Part shown: positions 6,606-14,651 of the stretch, piece after piece | Layout: the number at the start of each line of letters is the position of its first letter | Numbering within the stretch: position 1 is the stretch's first letter | Assembly (NCBI GenBank): GCA_946006915.1 | Contig: CAMFZK010000008.1 | Coordinates: forward strand, 1 to 16,345 | DNA from: an uncultured Clostridia bacterium | GTDB lineage: Bacteria > Bacillota > Clostridia > Oscillospirales > Acutalibacteraceae | Length of the DNA: 16,345 nt | Direction of reading: 5' to 3' | Notes under the pieces: generated by a model | Told to the model about the DNA's origin: nothing | Databases searched by the model: none | Seen by the model: the letters and a program-made list of their open reading frames with translations, nothing else | Program-made: the position numbers and the translations under genes

Positions 6606-6634
6606 AAATTATCATATCAAATCAAAAAAGTCAA
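6606..6634 (-). promoter_or_regulatory. Putative promoter of the MATE gene
   Basis: TTGACT (6629-6634), a 17-base spacer and TAATTT (6606-6611) on the - strand give a reasonable sigma-A promoter about 30 bases before the start. The region is very AT-rich, so other -10 boxes are possible. It is back-to-back with the T-box promoter at 6654. Confidence 0.45.
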
Positions 6635-6653
6635 TATTTTTTGCAAAAAAGTA

Positions 6654-6682
6654 TTGACAAGAGGAAATTCAGGTGTTATAAT
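6654..6682 (+). promoter_or_regulatory. Consensus promoter of T-box leader 1
   Basis: TTGACA (6654-6659), a 17-base spacer and TATAAT (6677-6682) match the sigma-A consensus exactly. This suggests constant strong transcription with control left to the downstream riboswitch. Confidence 0.92.
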
Positions 6683-6699
6683 CTTCAAAAAGTTTTACA

Positions 6700-6962
6700 A
6701 TGGCTTTGACGAAGACGGTTTTGAAGAATTGTTTTTAGAGAGTCGGCGGGTGGTGTAAGCCGATAGCAACTGTTCAAGATAACCCATCACTTCCGAGCCG
6801 GACGGCTGAACGCATATTTTAGATTGTTAGTAGGTTTTCCCGTGATTGCTGCGTAAAGGCATAAGAATTGTTAGATTCTGAGTGGCAGTTTAACTGCAAT
6901 TTGAGTGGTACCGCGAGTGTTTATTATGCACCCGTCTCAAAGTTTGAGGCGGGTGCTTTTTT
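6700..6962 (+). ncRNA. T-box riboswitch 1, predicted Ile (ATC) specifier
   Basis: This leader senses uncharged tRNA. Stem I begins around TTGACGAAGA and contains the AGAGAG box with a distal hairpin TCGGC...GCCGA carrying GGTGTAA. The 3' strand of the specifier loop reads CCC-ATC-A followed by CTTCCGAGC; pairs GGTT/AACC, TTGAA/TTCAA and TTGTT/AGCAA stack above it. The T-box sequence TGAGTGGTACCGCGA lies at 6902-6916. TTTGAG just before the T-box can pair with CTCAAA (6936-6941) to form the antiterminator, and the same CTCAAA is the 5' arm of the terminator. ATC points to tRNA-Ile. Boundaries are approximate. Confidence 0.93.
6928..6962 (+). terminator. Regulated terminator of T-box 1
   Basis: GCACCCGTCTCAAA and TTTGAGGCGGGTGC form a stem of up to 14 pairs (one G-U) ending in six T residues (6957-6962). 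It competes with the antiterminator for CTCAAA. Confidence 0.92.
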
Positions 6963-6993
6963 ATTTATTATATTTATGGAAGGAAGTATTGAA

Positions 6994-9264
6994 ATGACTA
7001 CAAACACAGCCAAAGAGCAACTTATGGAGATTGCTTCACGAATTAAGGAAATGCGTGAAATTATGGGTTGGTCTACCGAAGAAATGGCTAAAAAAACCGA
7101 AGTCACCGAAGAGGAATACGTAAATTACGAAACCGCAAATGCGGATATTCCCTTTAGTTTTATACATAAATGTGCACTGGAGTTCGGGGTTGAACTTACC
7201 GAATTTTTGGAGGGACATAATGCCGCACGTCTTACCGGATACACCGTAACCCGTAAAGGTCACGGACTTCAAACCGCAAAGGAAGACGGAATTGACATTA
7301 AAAACCTTGCACCTAAATTTAGGGATAAAATTGCAGAACCTTATTGGGTTAGATACGAATATTCCGCATCACAACAAAACAAACCGATACATTTAGCCAC
7401 CCACTCCGGTCAGGAATTTGACCTTGTTATGAGCGGTAGTTTAAAGGTTCAAATAGGTAACCATACCGAAATTCTGCACGAGGGTGACAGTATTTATTAC
7501 AACTCCTCCACTCCCCACGGAATGATTGCAGTTGACGGTAAGGACTGCGTATTCTGTGCGGTGGTTTTACCGGGCGAAAGTGCAAAAGAAGAAGAAGTAA
7601 GAGAAAGCATTGTTGCCACTAAAAAGACCGGCAATTTGGTTTGCGAAAAGTTTGTTGAAACCTTTGAAGACGAAAACGGCGCTTTGCAGGATATTAAGTT
7701 TAAAAATACCGAAACATTTAATTTCGGGTTTGATATTGTGGACGGTATTGCAAATAAATATCCCGACAAACTTGCAATGCTTCACCTTGACGTTAACAAA
7801 ACCGAACGCAGGTTTACATTTAATGATATTAAACGTGCTTCTAACCAGGTTGCCAACTATTTCACTTCTTTGGGAATTAAAAAAGGCGACAAGGTAATGC
7901 TTGTACTTAAAAGACATTATCAGTTCTGGTTCTGTATGGTAGCACTTCACAAAATCGGTGCAGTTGCTATTCCTGCTACCAACCAGCTTAAAGAACACGA
8001 CTTTGAATACCGTTTTAATTCCGCAGGGGTTAAAATGCTTGTTTGTACCGCCGACGGTGATACTGCGCAAATTGCGGAAAATGCCGCTAAAAACTGTCCG
8101 CAGGTTGAAAAACTTGTAATGGTTGGTGGAAAACGTGACGGCTGGCAGGATTTTGACAGCGAATATCCCCTTTACAGCGCACATTATTACAGAAGCGAAG
8201 ATACCTCTTGCGGCGAAGACACCGCACTTATGTTCTTTACTTCGGGTACAACCGGCAACCCCAAAATGGCGGCTCACAAACACACCTACGCTTTGGGACA
8301 TTATGTTACCGCTAAATATTGGCATTGCTGCGAACGTGACGGTTTGCACTTTACCATATCCGACACAGGTTGGGGTAAATCCCTTTGGGGCAAACTTTAC
8401 GGTCAATGGCTGTGCGAGGGTGCGGTATTTGTATATGACTTTGACAAGTTTGACGAAAACGACATTTTGCCGATGTTTGCAAAATACAATATTACTACCT
8501 TCTGCGCACCGCCTACTATGCTTAGAATGCTTATAAGAGGCGACCTTTCTAAATTTGATTTGTCCTCAATCCACCATATGACCACCGCAGGCGAAGCGCT
8601 TAATCCCGAAGTATTTAAGCAGTTTAAAGCCGCAACGGGACTTGAAATTATGGAGGGCTTCGGTCAAACCGAAACCACCCTTACCATTGCAAACTTGCGT
8701 GGAACTAAACCGAAAGTCGGCGCTATGGGTAAAGCGTCACCGCAGTATGATGTTGATATAGTAGACCCCGACGGTAACCCCGTTGCCGACGGTGAAACAG
8801 GTGAAATTGTTATCCGTACCGATAAGCAGGCACCTTGCGGACTGTTTAAAGAATATTATCTTGATAAAGAAAAAACCGACGATGCTTGGTACGACGGTAT
8901 GTACCACACAGGCGATACCGCTTGGCGTGATGAGGACGGATATTTCTGGTATGTAAGCCGTATAGATGACGTAATTAAGTCCTCCGGCTACCGTATAGGA
9001 CCGTTTGAAATCGAAAGCGTTATAATGGAACTTCCCTTTGTAGTGGAATGCGGTGTTTCCGCCGTTCCCGACGATATAAGAGGTCAGGTTGTTAAGGCAA
9101 GTATTGTGCTTACAAAGGGTACTGAAGGTACAGAAGAATTGAAGAAAGAAATTCAAAACTATGTAAAAACACATACCGCACCTTACAAATACCCAAGGGT
9201 AATTGTTTTCCGTGATGAACTTCCCAAAACAATAAGCGGAAAAATTCAAAGAAATAAACTTTAA
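6994..9264 (+). CDS. XRE-cupin-acyl-CoA synthetase fusion, paralog 1 (Ile T-box)
   Basis: This 756-residue protein has three parts. Residues about 12-75 form an XRE-type helix-turn-helix (IKEMREIMGWSTEEMAKKTEV). Residues about 130-190 form a cupin with H137, E141 and H175 as likely metal ligands (HSGQEFDL, GDSIYYNSSTPHG). Residues about 215-756 form an AMP-forming acyl-CoA synthetase with SGTTGNPK (417-424), GFGQTE (555-560), YHTGDTAWRDEDG, DDVIKSSGYRIG and catalytic K750 in SGKIQR. It should activate a carboxylic acid to its CoA thioester. Control by a predicted Ile T-box suggests 2-methylbutyrate, which is inference. The ATG at 6994 follows GGAAGGA; earlier in-frame starts at 6868 and 6976 lie in the riboswitch or lack a binding site. 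No terminator separates it from the next promoter. Confidence 0.9.
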   Translation: MTTNTAKEQLMEIASRIKEMREIMGWSTEEMAKKTEVTEEEYVNYETANADIPFSFIHKCALEFGVELTEFLEGHNAARLTGYTVTRKGHGLQTAKEDGIDIKNLAPKFRDKIAEPYWVRYEYSASQQNKPIHLATHSGQEFDLVMSGSLKVQIGNHTEILHEGDSIYYNSSTPHGMIAVDGKDCVFCAVVLPGESAKEEEVRESIVATKKTGNLVCEKFVETFEDENGALQDIKFKNTETFNFGFDIVDGIANKYPDKLAMLHLDVNKTERRFTFNDIKRASNQVANYFTSLGIKKGDKVMLVLKRHYQFWFCMVALHKIGAVAIPATNQLKEHDFEYRFNSAGVKMLVCTADGDTAQIAENAAKNCPQVEKLVMVGGKRDGWQDFDSEYPLYSAHYYRSEDTSCGEDTALMFFTSGTTGNPKMAAHKHTYALGHYVTAKYWHCCERDGLHFTISDTGWGKSLWGKLYGQWLCEGAVFVYDFDKFDENDILPMFAKYNITTFCAPPTMLRMLIRGDLSKFDLSSIHHMTTAGEALNPEVFKQFKAATGLEIMEGFGQTETTLTIANLRGTKPKVGAMGKASPQYDVDIVDPDGNPVADGETGEIVIRTDKQAPCGLFKEYYLDKEKTDDAWYDGMYHTGDTAWRDEDGYFWYVSRIDDVIKSSGYRIGPFEIESVIMELPFVVECGVSAVPDDIRGQVVKASIVLTKGTEGTEELKKEIQNYVKTHTAPYKYPRVIVFRDELPKTISGKIQRNKL

Positions 9265-9267
9265 ATA

Positions 9268-9296
9268 TTGACAATTTCCATTTGTTATGATATAAT
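9268..9296 (+). promoter_or_regulatory. Consensus promoter of T-box leader 2
   Basis: TTGACA (9268-9273), 17 bases, TATAAT (9291-9296), an exact sigma-A consensus beginning only four bases after the stop codon of the upstream synthetase. Confidence 0.92.
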
Positions 9297-9307
9297 ACCT
9301 TAATAAA

Positions 9308-9569
9308 AGCGTTGACGAAGAGTGCGTAATTTTGCGTATATCAAGAGAGATGACGGTCGGTGTAAGTCATTTATACGGTTTTACGTCTGTAACTTCCGAG
9401 CAAAGGGGAAGAAAGTTTAAACGAGTAGAACCCCTTCGTGATTGCTGCGTAAAGGCATAGGAATTGTTTGATTCCAAGAGTGGCGGCATTGCCGCAATTT
9501 GAGTGGTACCGCGGGTATATTGAGAAAATCAATGCTCGTCTCAAAGTCATAACTTTGGGGCGGGCTTTT
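9308..9569 (+). ncRNA. T-box riboswitch 2, predicted Val (GTA) specifier
   Basis: This second tRNA-sensing leader has the same layout as the first: GTTGACGAAGAG at the base of stem I, AGAGAG, then a distal hairpin ATGAC...GTCAT carrying GGTGTAA. The helix CGTATA/TATACG and the helix CGTAA/TTACG lie above the specifier loop, whose 3' strand reads TCT-GTA-A before CTTCCGAGC. GTA points to tRNA-Val. The T-box sequence GAGTGGTACCGCGGG is at 9501-9515, with TTTGAG pairing to CTCAAA for the antiterminator. A 23-base block is identical between the leaders (6841-6863 and 9437-9459), which shows that the leaders were duplicated. A GTA codon is less usual than one ending in C. Confidence 0.92.
9534..9569 (+). 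terminator. Regulated terminator of T-box 2
   Basis: GCTCGTCTCAAAG (9534-9546) and CTTTGGGGCGGGC (9553-9565) pair over 13 positions, some G-U, followed by TTTTACATTTT. A small hairpin CGTCC/GGACG (9577-9594) then sits just before the ribosome binding site of the next gene. Confidence 0.9.
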
Positions 9570-9606
9570 ACATTTTCGTCCCATTATCTGGACGGAGGGA
9601 ATTTAA

Positions 9607-11901
9607 ATGGAACAAATTAAGGAACTTGATTTTAAAATCAAAGAAATTGCAGGGCGTATTAGGGAACTTCGTGAAATTGAAAACCTAACCGTTTCCCAAA
9701 TGGCGGAAAAAACCGGCGTTAGTGAAGAAGAATATATTGCCTGTGAAAACGGCGAGGGGGACCTTCACTTTGCGTTTATTTACAGATGTGCTAATGCTTT
9801 TAACGTAGACGTTACAGATATTATAGAGGGTTATAGCCCGCGTCTTCGTTCTTATACCGTAACCCGCAGGGGCGAAGGACAAAAAATAGAAAAAGCACAC
9901 GGTATGACCTATTACAACCTGGCAGCGGCTTTCAGAAACCGTATTGCCGAACCGCTTTACGTTAAAAGTGCATACAGTGAAGAAGCACAGCATAAACCAA
10001 TTGAATGTACTACCCACTCGGGTCAGGAATGTGACCTTGTTATAAGCGGTCACCTAAAGGTTCAAGTGGGCGAACACGCCGAAATTTTAGGACCGGGGGA
10101 CAGTATTTATTTTGACAGTAATACCCCTCACGGTATGATTGCGGTTGAGGGACAGGACTGTACCTTTTACGCAATAGTACTTAATCCCACCGGCGAACCC
10201 ATTCCCGAACTTACGCCCGAGCAGTTGGTTAACACCCAAGGTTATAAACGCACCCGTAAGGATAAAAAGGAACGTATTTACAGCAAGTTTATAGATATTA
10301 CCGAGGACGAGAACGGCACACCTACCGAAATTAAATTTAAAAATACCGAAAAGTTCAATTTCGCTTTTGACCTTGTAGACGAATTAGCAAAAAAAGAACC
10401 AGAAAAACTTGCTATGTTACATATTTCAAAGGACGGCACAGAACGCCGTATCACCTTTACCGATGTCAAAAAAGCGTCTAACAAATGCGCCAATTACTTT
10501 AAGTCGCTCGGCATTAAAAAAGGCGACAGGGTAATGCTTGTACTTAAACGTCATTACCAGTTCTGGTACGCAATGATAGGTCTTAACAAACTCGGCGCTA
10601 TTGCAATTCCCGCTACCAATCAGTTACAGGAACACGATTTTGAATACCGCTTTAAATCGGCAGGCGTTAGCGCAATTATCTGCACGGCGGACGGAGACAC
10701 CGCACACCAAGTAGATATTGCGGCACAAAACTGCCCCGAACTTAAACACAAAATGATTGTAAACGGCGTTCGTGACGGTTGGCGTAATTTTGACGAAGAA
10801 TACGAACTTTATTCAACCCACTTTGAACGCACCGAAGATTCGCCTTGTGGCGAAGATTTAATGCTAATGTACTTTACTTCGGGTACAAGCGGTTATCCCA
10901 AAATTGCGGCACACAATTATAAATACCCGTTAGGTCATTTCCATACCGCAAAATATTGGCACGATGTTGACCCCGATGGCTTGCACTTTACCATTTCGGA
11001 TACCGGCTGGGCAAAGGCAATGTGGGGTAAACTTTACGGTCAATGGCTTGCCGAGGCGGCAACCTTTGTTTATGACTTTGACCGTTTTGATGCGGCGGAT
11101 ATTTTGCCGATGTTTGCAAAGTACAATATTACTACTTTCTGCGCACCCCCTACAATGCTTAGAATGATGGTAAAGCAAGATATTTCAAAGTATGATTTAT
11201 CTTCGATTAAACATATGACAACGGCGGGCGAAGCACTTAACCCCGAAGTTTACCGTCAGTTTGAAAAAGCAACGGGACTGCAAATTCTCGAGGGCTTCGG
11301 TCAGAGTGAAAGTACTATGATTATAGGTAATATGATTGGTACTACACACAAAATCGGTTCAATGGGTAAACCCGCACCGATTTATGATGTTAGCATTGTA
11401 GACCCGGACGGAAACCCCGTTGACGTTGGTGAAACCGGCGAAATTGTTATTAACATTAAAAACGGTTTGCCTTGCGGTTTGGCGGTTGGTTACTACGGTT
11501 CGCCCGAAAAAACTGCCGAAACCTGGCGTGACGGCTATTACCACACAGGCGACACCGCTTGGCGTGATGAAGACGGATTCTATTGGTATGTCGGCAGAAT
11601 TGACGATGTTATTAAGTCTTCGGGTTACCGTATAGGACCGTTTGAAATAGAAAGCGTTATTATGGAATTGCCGTATGTACTTGAATGCGGTGTTTCCGCC
11701 GCTCCGGATGAGGTTAGAGGTCAGGTTGTTAAAGCAAGCATTGTACTTGTAAACGGCACCGAACCCACCGAAGAATTAAAGAAAGAAATTCAAAATTATG
11801 TTAAGGAAAGAACCGCACCTTATAAATATCCCAGAATTGTGGTATTCCGTGACAGTTTGCCCAAAACCACAAGCGGTAAGATACAGAGAAATAAGTTATG
11901 A
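9607..11901 (+). CDS. XRE-cupin-acyl-CoA synthetase fusion, paralog 2 (Val T-box)
   Basis: This 764-residue protein is collinear with paralog 1 and shares most residues in the synthetase half. It has an XRE-type helix-turn-helix (about 14-76, with MAEKTGVSEEEY) and a cupin with H137, E141 and H175 at the same positions. The AMP-forming acyl-CoA synthetase carries SGTSGYPK (425-432), GFGQSEST, YHTGDTAWRDEDG, DDVIKSSGYRIG and catalytic K758 in SGKIQR. The start follows GGAGGGA (9594-9600). The Val T-box and the downstream oxidoreductase and aminotransferase suggest isobutyrate as substrate; this is inference, and related short branched acids remain possible. Its stop overlaps the next gene by 4 bases (ATGA). 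Differences from paralog 1 are concentrated in the linker near residues 195-225. Confidence 0.9.
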   Translation: MEQIKELDFKIKEIAGRIRELREIENLTVSQMAEKTGVSEEEYIACENGEGDLHFAFIYRCANAFNVDVTDIIEGYSPRLRSYTVTRRGEGQKIEKAHGMTYYNLAAAFRNRIAEPLYVKSAYSEEAQHKPIECTTHSGQECDLVISGHLKVQVGEHAEILGPGDSIYFDSNTPHGMIAVEGQDCTFYAIVLNPTGEPIPELTPEQLVNTQGYKRTRKDKKERIYSKFIDITEDENGTPTEIKFKNTEKFNFAFDLVDELAKKEPEKLAMLHISKDGTERRITFTDVKKASNKCANYFKSLGIKKGDRVMLVLKRHYQFWYAMIGLNKLGAIAIPATNQLQEHDFEYRFKSAGVSAIICTADGDTAHQVDIAAQNCPELKHKMIVNGVRDGWRNFDEEYELYSTHFERTEDSPCGEDLMLMYFTSGTSGYPKIAAHNYKYPLGHFHTAKYWHDVDPDGLHFTISDTGWAKAMWGKLYGQWLAEAATFVYDFDRFDAADILPMFAKYNITTFCAPPTMLRMMVKQDISKYDLSSIKHMTTAGEALNPEVYRQFEKATGLQILEGFGQSESTMIIGNMIGTTHKIGSMGKPAPIYDVSIVDPDGNPVDVGETGEIVINIKNGLPCGLAVGYYGSPEKTAETWRDGYYHTGDTAWRDEDGFYWYVGRIDDVIKSSGYRIGPFEIESVIMELPYVLECGVSAAPDEVRGQVVKASIVLVNGTEPTEELKKEIQNYVKERTAPYKYPRIVVFRDSLPKTTSGKIQRNKL

Positions 11902-12560
11902 TTTATAAACGAATTACACTTTTATGCGGACATTACGGAAGCGGAAAAACAAATATTGCCGTAAATATGGCTTATGACCTTAAAAAGCAAAACGAAAAGG
12001 TGTTAATAGCCGATTTGGATATAGTAAACCCGTATTTCAGAACTAAAGACAGTGCGGGCGAATTTGAAGATTTAGGGATACGGCTTATTTGTTCCGAATA
12101 TGCCGGAAGTAATGTTGATATTCCCGCAATGCCTCAGCAAATTTACTCTATAACCGACAATAAAGACCAAATGTGCATTATTGACGTTGGGGGAGATGAC
12201 CGAGGTGCTTTGGCACTTGGCAGAATTTCCGATGCCATAAAGCAGGAAAACAATTACGAAATGATTTTTGTAATTAACTGCTACCGCCCCTTAACACGGG
12301 ACGCCGAGTCAACTATTGAAGTGATGAGGGAAATTGAAGAGGCGGGGAAAATTAAATTTACCGCAATTATAAACAATTCAAATTTAGGGGAAGAAACCGA
12401 ACCGTCACATATAATTAAATCATTGGATTACGCTAATGAAATTTCGCAAATTACGGGATTGCCCATAATTTGCACCGCAGTTGACAGTAAGGTTTATGAC
12501 AGCGTTAAGGATATTATTCCAAACGCATTCCCCCTTAAATTACAAACTAAAATCAATTAG
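11898..12560 (+). CDS. MinD/ParA-like P-loop ATPase
   Basis: This 220-residue soluble ATPase has a P-loop GHYGSGKT at residues 11-18, followed by NIAVNMAYDL. A LIADLDIVNPYFRT segment resembles the switch region of the SIMIBI (MinD/ParA/CobQ) class, and a Walker-B-like strand CIIDVGGDDRG lies at about 93-103. The N-terminal motif lacks the signature lysine of true ParA/MinD (KGG-GKT). The start overlaps the synthetase stop (ATGA), and it is 14 bases from the ferredoxin subunit, so it belongs to the oxidoreductase operon. A role in iron-sulfur or enzyme assembly would fit, but the sequence does not prove it. Confidence 0.8.
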   Translation: MIYKRITLLCGHYGSGKTNIAVNMAYDLKKQNEKVLIADLDIVNPYFRTKDSAGEFEDLGIRLICSEYAGSNVDIPAMPQQIYSITDNKDQMCIIDVGGDDRGALALGRISDAIKQENNYEMIFVINCYRPLTRDAESTIEVMREIEEAGKIKFTAIINNSNLGEETEPSHIIKSLDYANEISQITGLPIICTAVDSKVYDSVKDIIPNAFPLKLQTKIN

Positions 12561-12574
12561 AGGAAGTGAATAAA

Positions 12575-12781
12575 ATGGCAAATTTGAAATTTTTAACCGA
12601 TAAGTGCAAGGGTTGCGGACTTTGTGTAGAAGTTTGCCCTAAAAAGGTTTTAGCACTTGCAACCGATAAAATTAACCTAAAGGGACATCACCCCGTAGAG
12701 GCAGTTAATCCCGACAGTTGCATTGCCTGTGCTTTTTGTGCGACTATGTGTCCTGACTGCATAATTACCGTTGAAAGATAA
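12575..12781 (+). CDS. 2-oxoacid:ferredoxin oxidoreductase, delta (ferredoxin-like) subunit
   Basis: This 68-residue protein carries two [4Fe-4S] motifs, C11-C14-C17-C21 (CKGCGLCVEVCPK) and C49-C52-C55-C59 (CIACAFCATMCPD). It passes electrons between the TPP site of the complex and external ferredoxin. The ATG at 12575 is chosen because AGAGGAAGTG (12559-12567) lies just upstream; the in-frame GTG at 12566 is part of that site. It directly precedes the alpha, beta and gamma subunit genes, the usual order for four-subunit VOR/KOR enzymes. Confidence 0.93.
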   Translation: MANLKFLTDKCKGCGLCVEVCPKKVLALATDKINLKGHHPVEAVNPDSCIACAFCATMCPDCIITVER

Positions 12782-12834
12782 CGGTTGGGTAGAATTTTAC
12801 TTGTGTTTTTTCACAGAAAGGAATGATTTTTAAA

Positions 12835-13902
12835 ATGGCAGATAAAGTTTTAATGAAAGGTAACGAAGCGATTGCCGAAGCCGCTATTATTGCCGGTTGC
12901 CGCCATTACTTCGGTTATCCTATTACTCCGCAAACCGAAATTGCGGCTTATATGGCTAAAAGAATGCCCAAAATAGGCGGATGCTTTTTACAAGCCGAAA
13001 GTGAAGTTGCCGCTATAAATATGGTTTACGGCGTTTCTTCCACCGGACACAGGGTTATGACCTCTTCTTCAAGCCCCGGAATTTCGCTTAAAAGCGAAGG
13101 TCTTTCATATTTGGCAGGTGCTGATTTACCGGCACTTGTTGTAAATGTTCAAAGGGGAGGTCCCGGTCTTGGCGGTATTCAACCCTCGCAGTCGGACTAT
13201 TACCAAGCAACCAAAGCAGGCGGTCACGGTGACTTCCGTATGTTGGTTTTAGCACCTGCTTCGGTTCAGGAAATGGCAGACTTAACCGTAAAGGGATTTG
13301 AACTTGCCGATAAATACCGTATGACTTCAATGATTTTGGCAGACGGTACTATGGGTCAAATGATGGAACCCGTTTCACTTCAATATGATGTTAAAGAAAT
13401 GCCCGAAAAGAAGTGGGCAACTACGGGAACAAATATGGAAAGGGAACACAATATTGTAAATTCACTTTTCCTGCAACCCGATGAATTGGAAAAATCCAAT
13501 ATTGAACGTTTCGAGCGTTACAAATACATTGAAGAAAACGAAGCAATGTATGAAGAATATATGATGGACGATGCCGAAATTTGTATTGCGGCTTTCGGTA
13601 TTGCTTCACGTGTTGCTAAAAACGCTATTGTAGAGGCACGCAAAAAGGGAATAAAGGTTGGTATGATAAGACCTATTACCTTGTGGCCGTTCCCAAATAA
13701 ACCTTTCCTTAAGGCCTCCGAAAAGGCACACACCTTTATCTCGGTTGAACTTTCAATGGGTCAAATGATTGATGATGTTAAATTGGCAACAAAATGCCGC
13801 GGCGAATATGTACTTTGCAACCGTGTAGGCGGTATGATTCCGTCCCCCGAAGAAGTACTTTTAGCCATTGAAACCGCAAATAAAAACGGAGGTGCAAAAT
13901 AA
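12835..13902 (+). CDS. vorB: 2-oxoacid:ferredoxin oxidoreductase, alpha subunit (VorB type)
   Basis: This 355-residue subunit has the alpha-subunit hallmarks: KGNEAIAEAAIIAGCRHYFGYPITPQ ending near residue 33, QAESEVAAINMVYGVSSTG, MTSSSSPGISLK, and VNVQRGGPGLGG. Together with the beta subunit it forms the TPP enzyme that interconverts a 2-oxoacid and its acyl-CoA plus CO2, using ferredoxin. The sequence pattern fits the VorB (3-methyl-2-oxobutanoate) group better than pyruvate oxidoreductase, and the aminotransferase and synthetase neighbours agree; 2-oxoglutarate as substrate is the main alternative. The ATG at 12835 is preferred to 12823 because GAAAGGAATG lies upstream. A 53-base gap with a small TGTG/CACA hairpin, but no terminator, separates it from the delta subunit. 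Confidence 0.92.
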   Translation: MADKVLMKGNEAIAEAAIIAGCRHYFGYPITPQTEIAAYMAKRMPKIGGCFLQAESEVAAINMVYGVSSTGHRVMTSSSSPGISLKSEGLSYLAGADLPALVVNVQRGGPGLGGIQPSQSDYYQATKAGGHGDFRMLVLAPASVQEMADLTVKGFELADKYRMTSMILADGTMGQMMEPVSLQYDVKEMPEKKWATTGTNMEREHNIVNSLFLQPDELEKSNIERFERYKYIEENEAMYEEYMMDDAEICIAAFGIASRVAKNAIVEARKKGIKVGMIRPITLWPFPNKPFLKASEKAHTFISVELSMGQMIDDVKLATKCRGEYVLCNRVGGMIPSPEEVLLAIETANKNGGAK

Positions 13903-14651
13903 TGGTTGTATTTGAAAAGCCACATGCTTTAACCGATGTGCCAATGCACTATTGTCCCGGCTGTACCCACGGTATTGTTCACCGTCTTGTAGCCGAAGTA
14001 ATAGACGAACTCGGTATAGAGGGTAAAACAATCGGTATTGCTCCGGTTGGTTGCTCGGTTATGGCTTATAATTATTTTAATTGTGATATGATTGAAGCGT
14101 CACACGGACGTGCACCCGCAGTTGCAACCGGTGTTAAACGTGCTTTGCCCGAAAATGTGGTATTTACATATCAGGGTGACGGTGACTTGGCTTCTATCGG
14201 TATGGCGGAAACCGTTCACGCCGCCGCAAGAAACGAAAATATTACCGTTATATTTATAAATAACGCAATCTACGGTATGACCGGCGGTCAAATGGCGCCT
14301 ACCTCACTTCCCGGTCAGATTACCCAAACTTCCCCCTACGGCAGGGATACAAACCATTGCGGTTTCCCTGTAAAAATTTGTGAAATGCTATCCCAAGTTG
14401 ACGGTGCGGAGTATCTTGAAAGGGTAGCCGTAAACAATGTAAAAAATGTTAAAAATGCTAAAAAAGCAATTAAAAAAGCGTTTGAAAACCAAATTAACGG
14501 CAAAGGATTTTCACTTGTAGAAGTAATCTCAAGTTGTCCTACCAACTGGGGACTTACCCCTAAAAAAGCACTTGAATGGATTGACGAAAAGATGATTCCT
14601 TACTATCCGTTAGGTGTTTACAAAGACCGCAGTGCAAAGGAGGCAGAATAA
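13902..14651 (+). CDS. vorA: 2-oxoacid:ferredoxin oxidoreductase, beta (TPP-binding) subunit
   Basis: This 249-residue subunit binds thiamine pyrophosphate. It has the N-terminal CPGC motif (C18, C21), GCSVMAYNYFNCDM, and the TPP motif G92-D-G-D95 with N120-N121 ending it, followed by YGMTGGQMAPTS. A conserved SCPTNWG sits near the C-terminus. The start overlaps the alpha-subunit stop (TAATG) and is preceded by GGAGGTG, which indicates coupled translation for fixed stoichiometry. Length and motifs fit the beta subunit of a four-subunit VOR/KOR enzyme rather than a fused pyruvate oxidoreductase. Confidence 0.94.
   Translation: MVVFEKPHALTDVPMHYCPGCTHGIVHRLVAEVIDELGIEGKTIGIAPVGCSVMAYNYFNCDMIEASHGRAPAVATGVKRALPENVVFTYQGDGDLASIGMAETVHAAARNENITVIFINNAIYGMTGGQMAPTSLPGQITQTSPYGRDTNHCGFPVKICEMLSQVDGAEYLERVAVNNVKNVKNAKKAIKKAFENQINGKGFSLVEVISSCPTNWGLTPKKALEWIDEKMIPYYPLGVYKDRSAKEAE

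Noticed and set aside
6868..6993. Upstream in-frame extension of the first synthetase (42 extra residues)
   Set aside because: The extension lies inside the T-box antiterminator and terminator, has no ribosome binding site, and is not shared with the paralog.
7567..8406. Long antisense open frame (279 codons) within the first synthetase
   Set aside because: Its residue composition looks like an antisense shadow of a coding frame, and the + strand carries a complete, well-conserved enzyme.
6700..9569. Direct repeat or mobile element boundary suggested by the identical 23-base block
   Set aside because: The block is part of two homologous T-box leaders; no terminal inverted repeats, transposase or target duplication are present.
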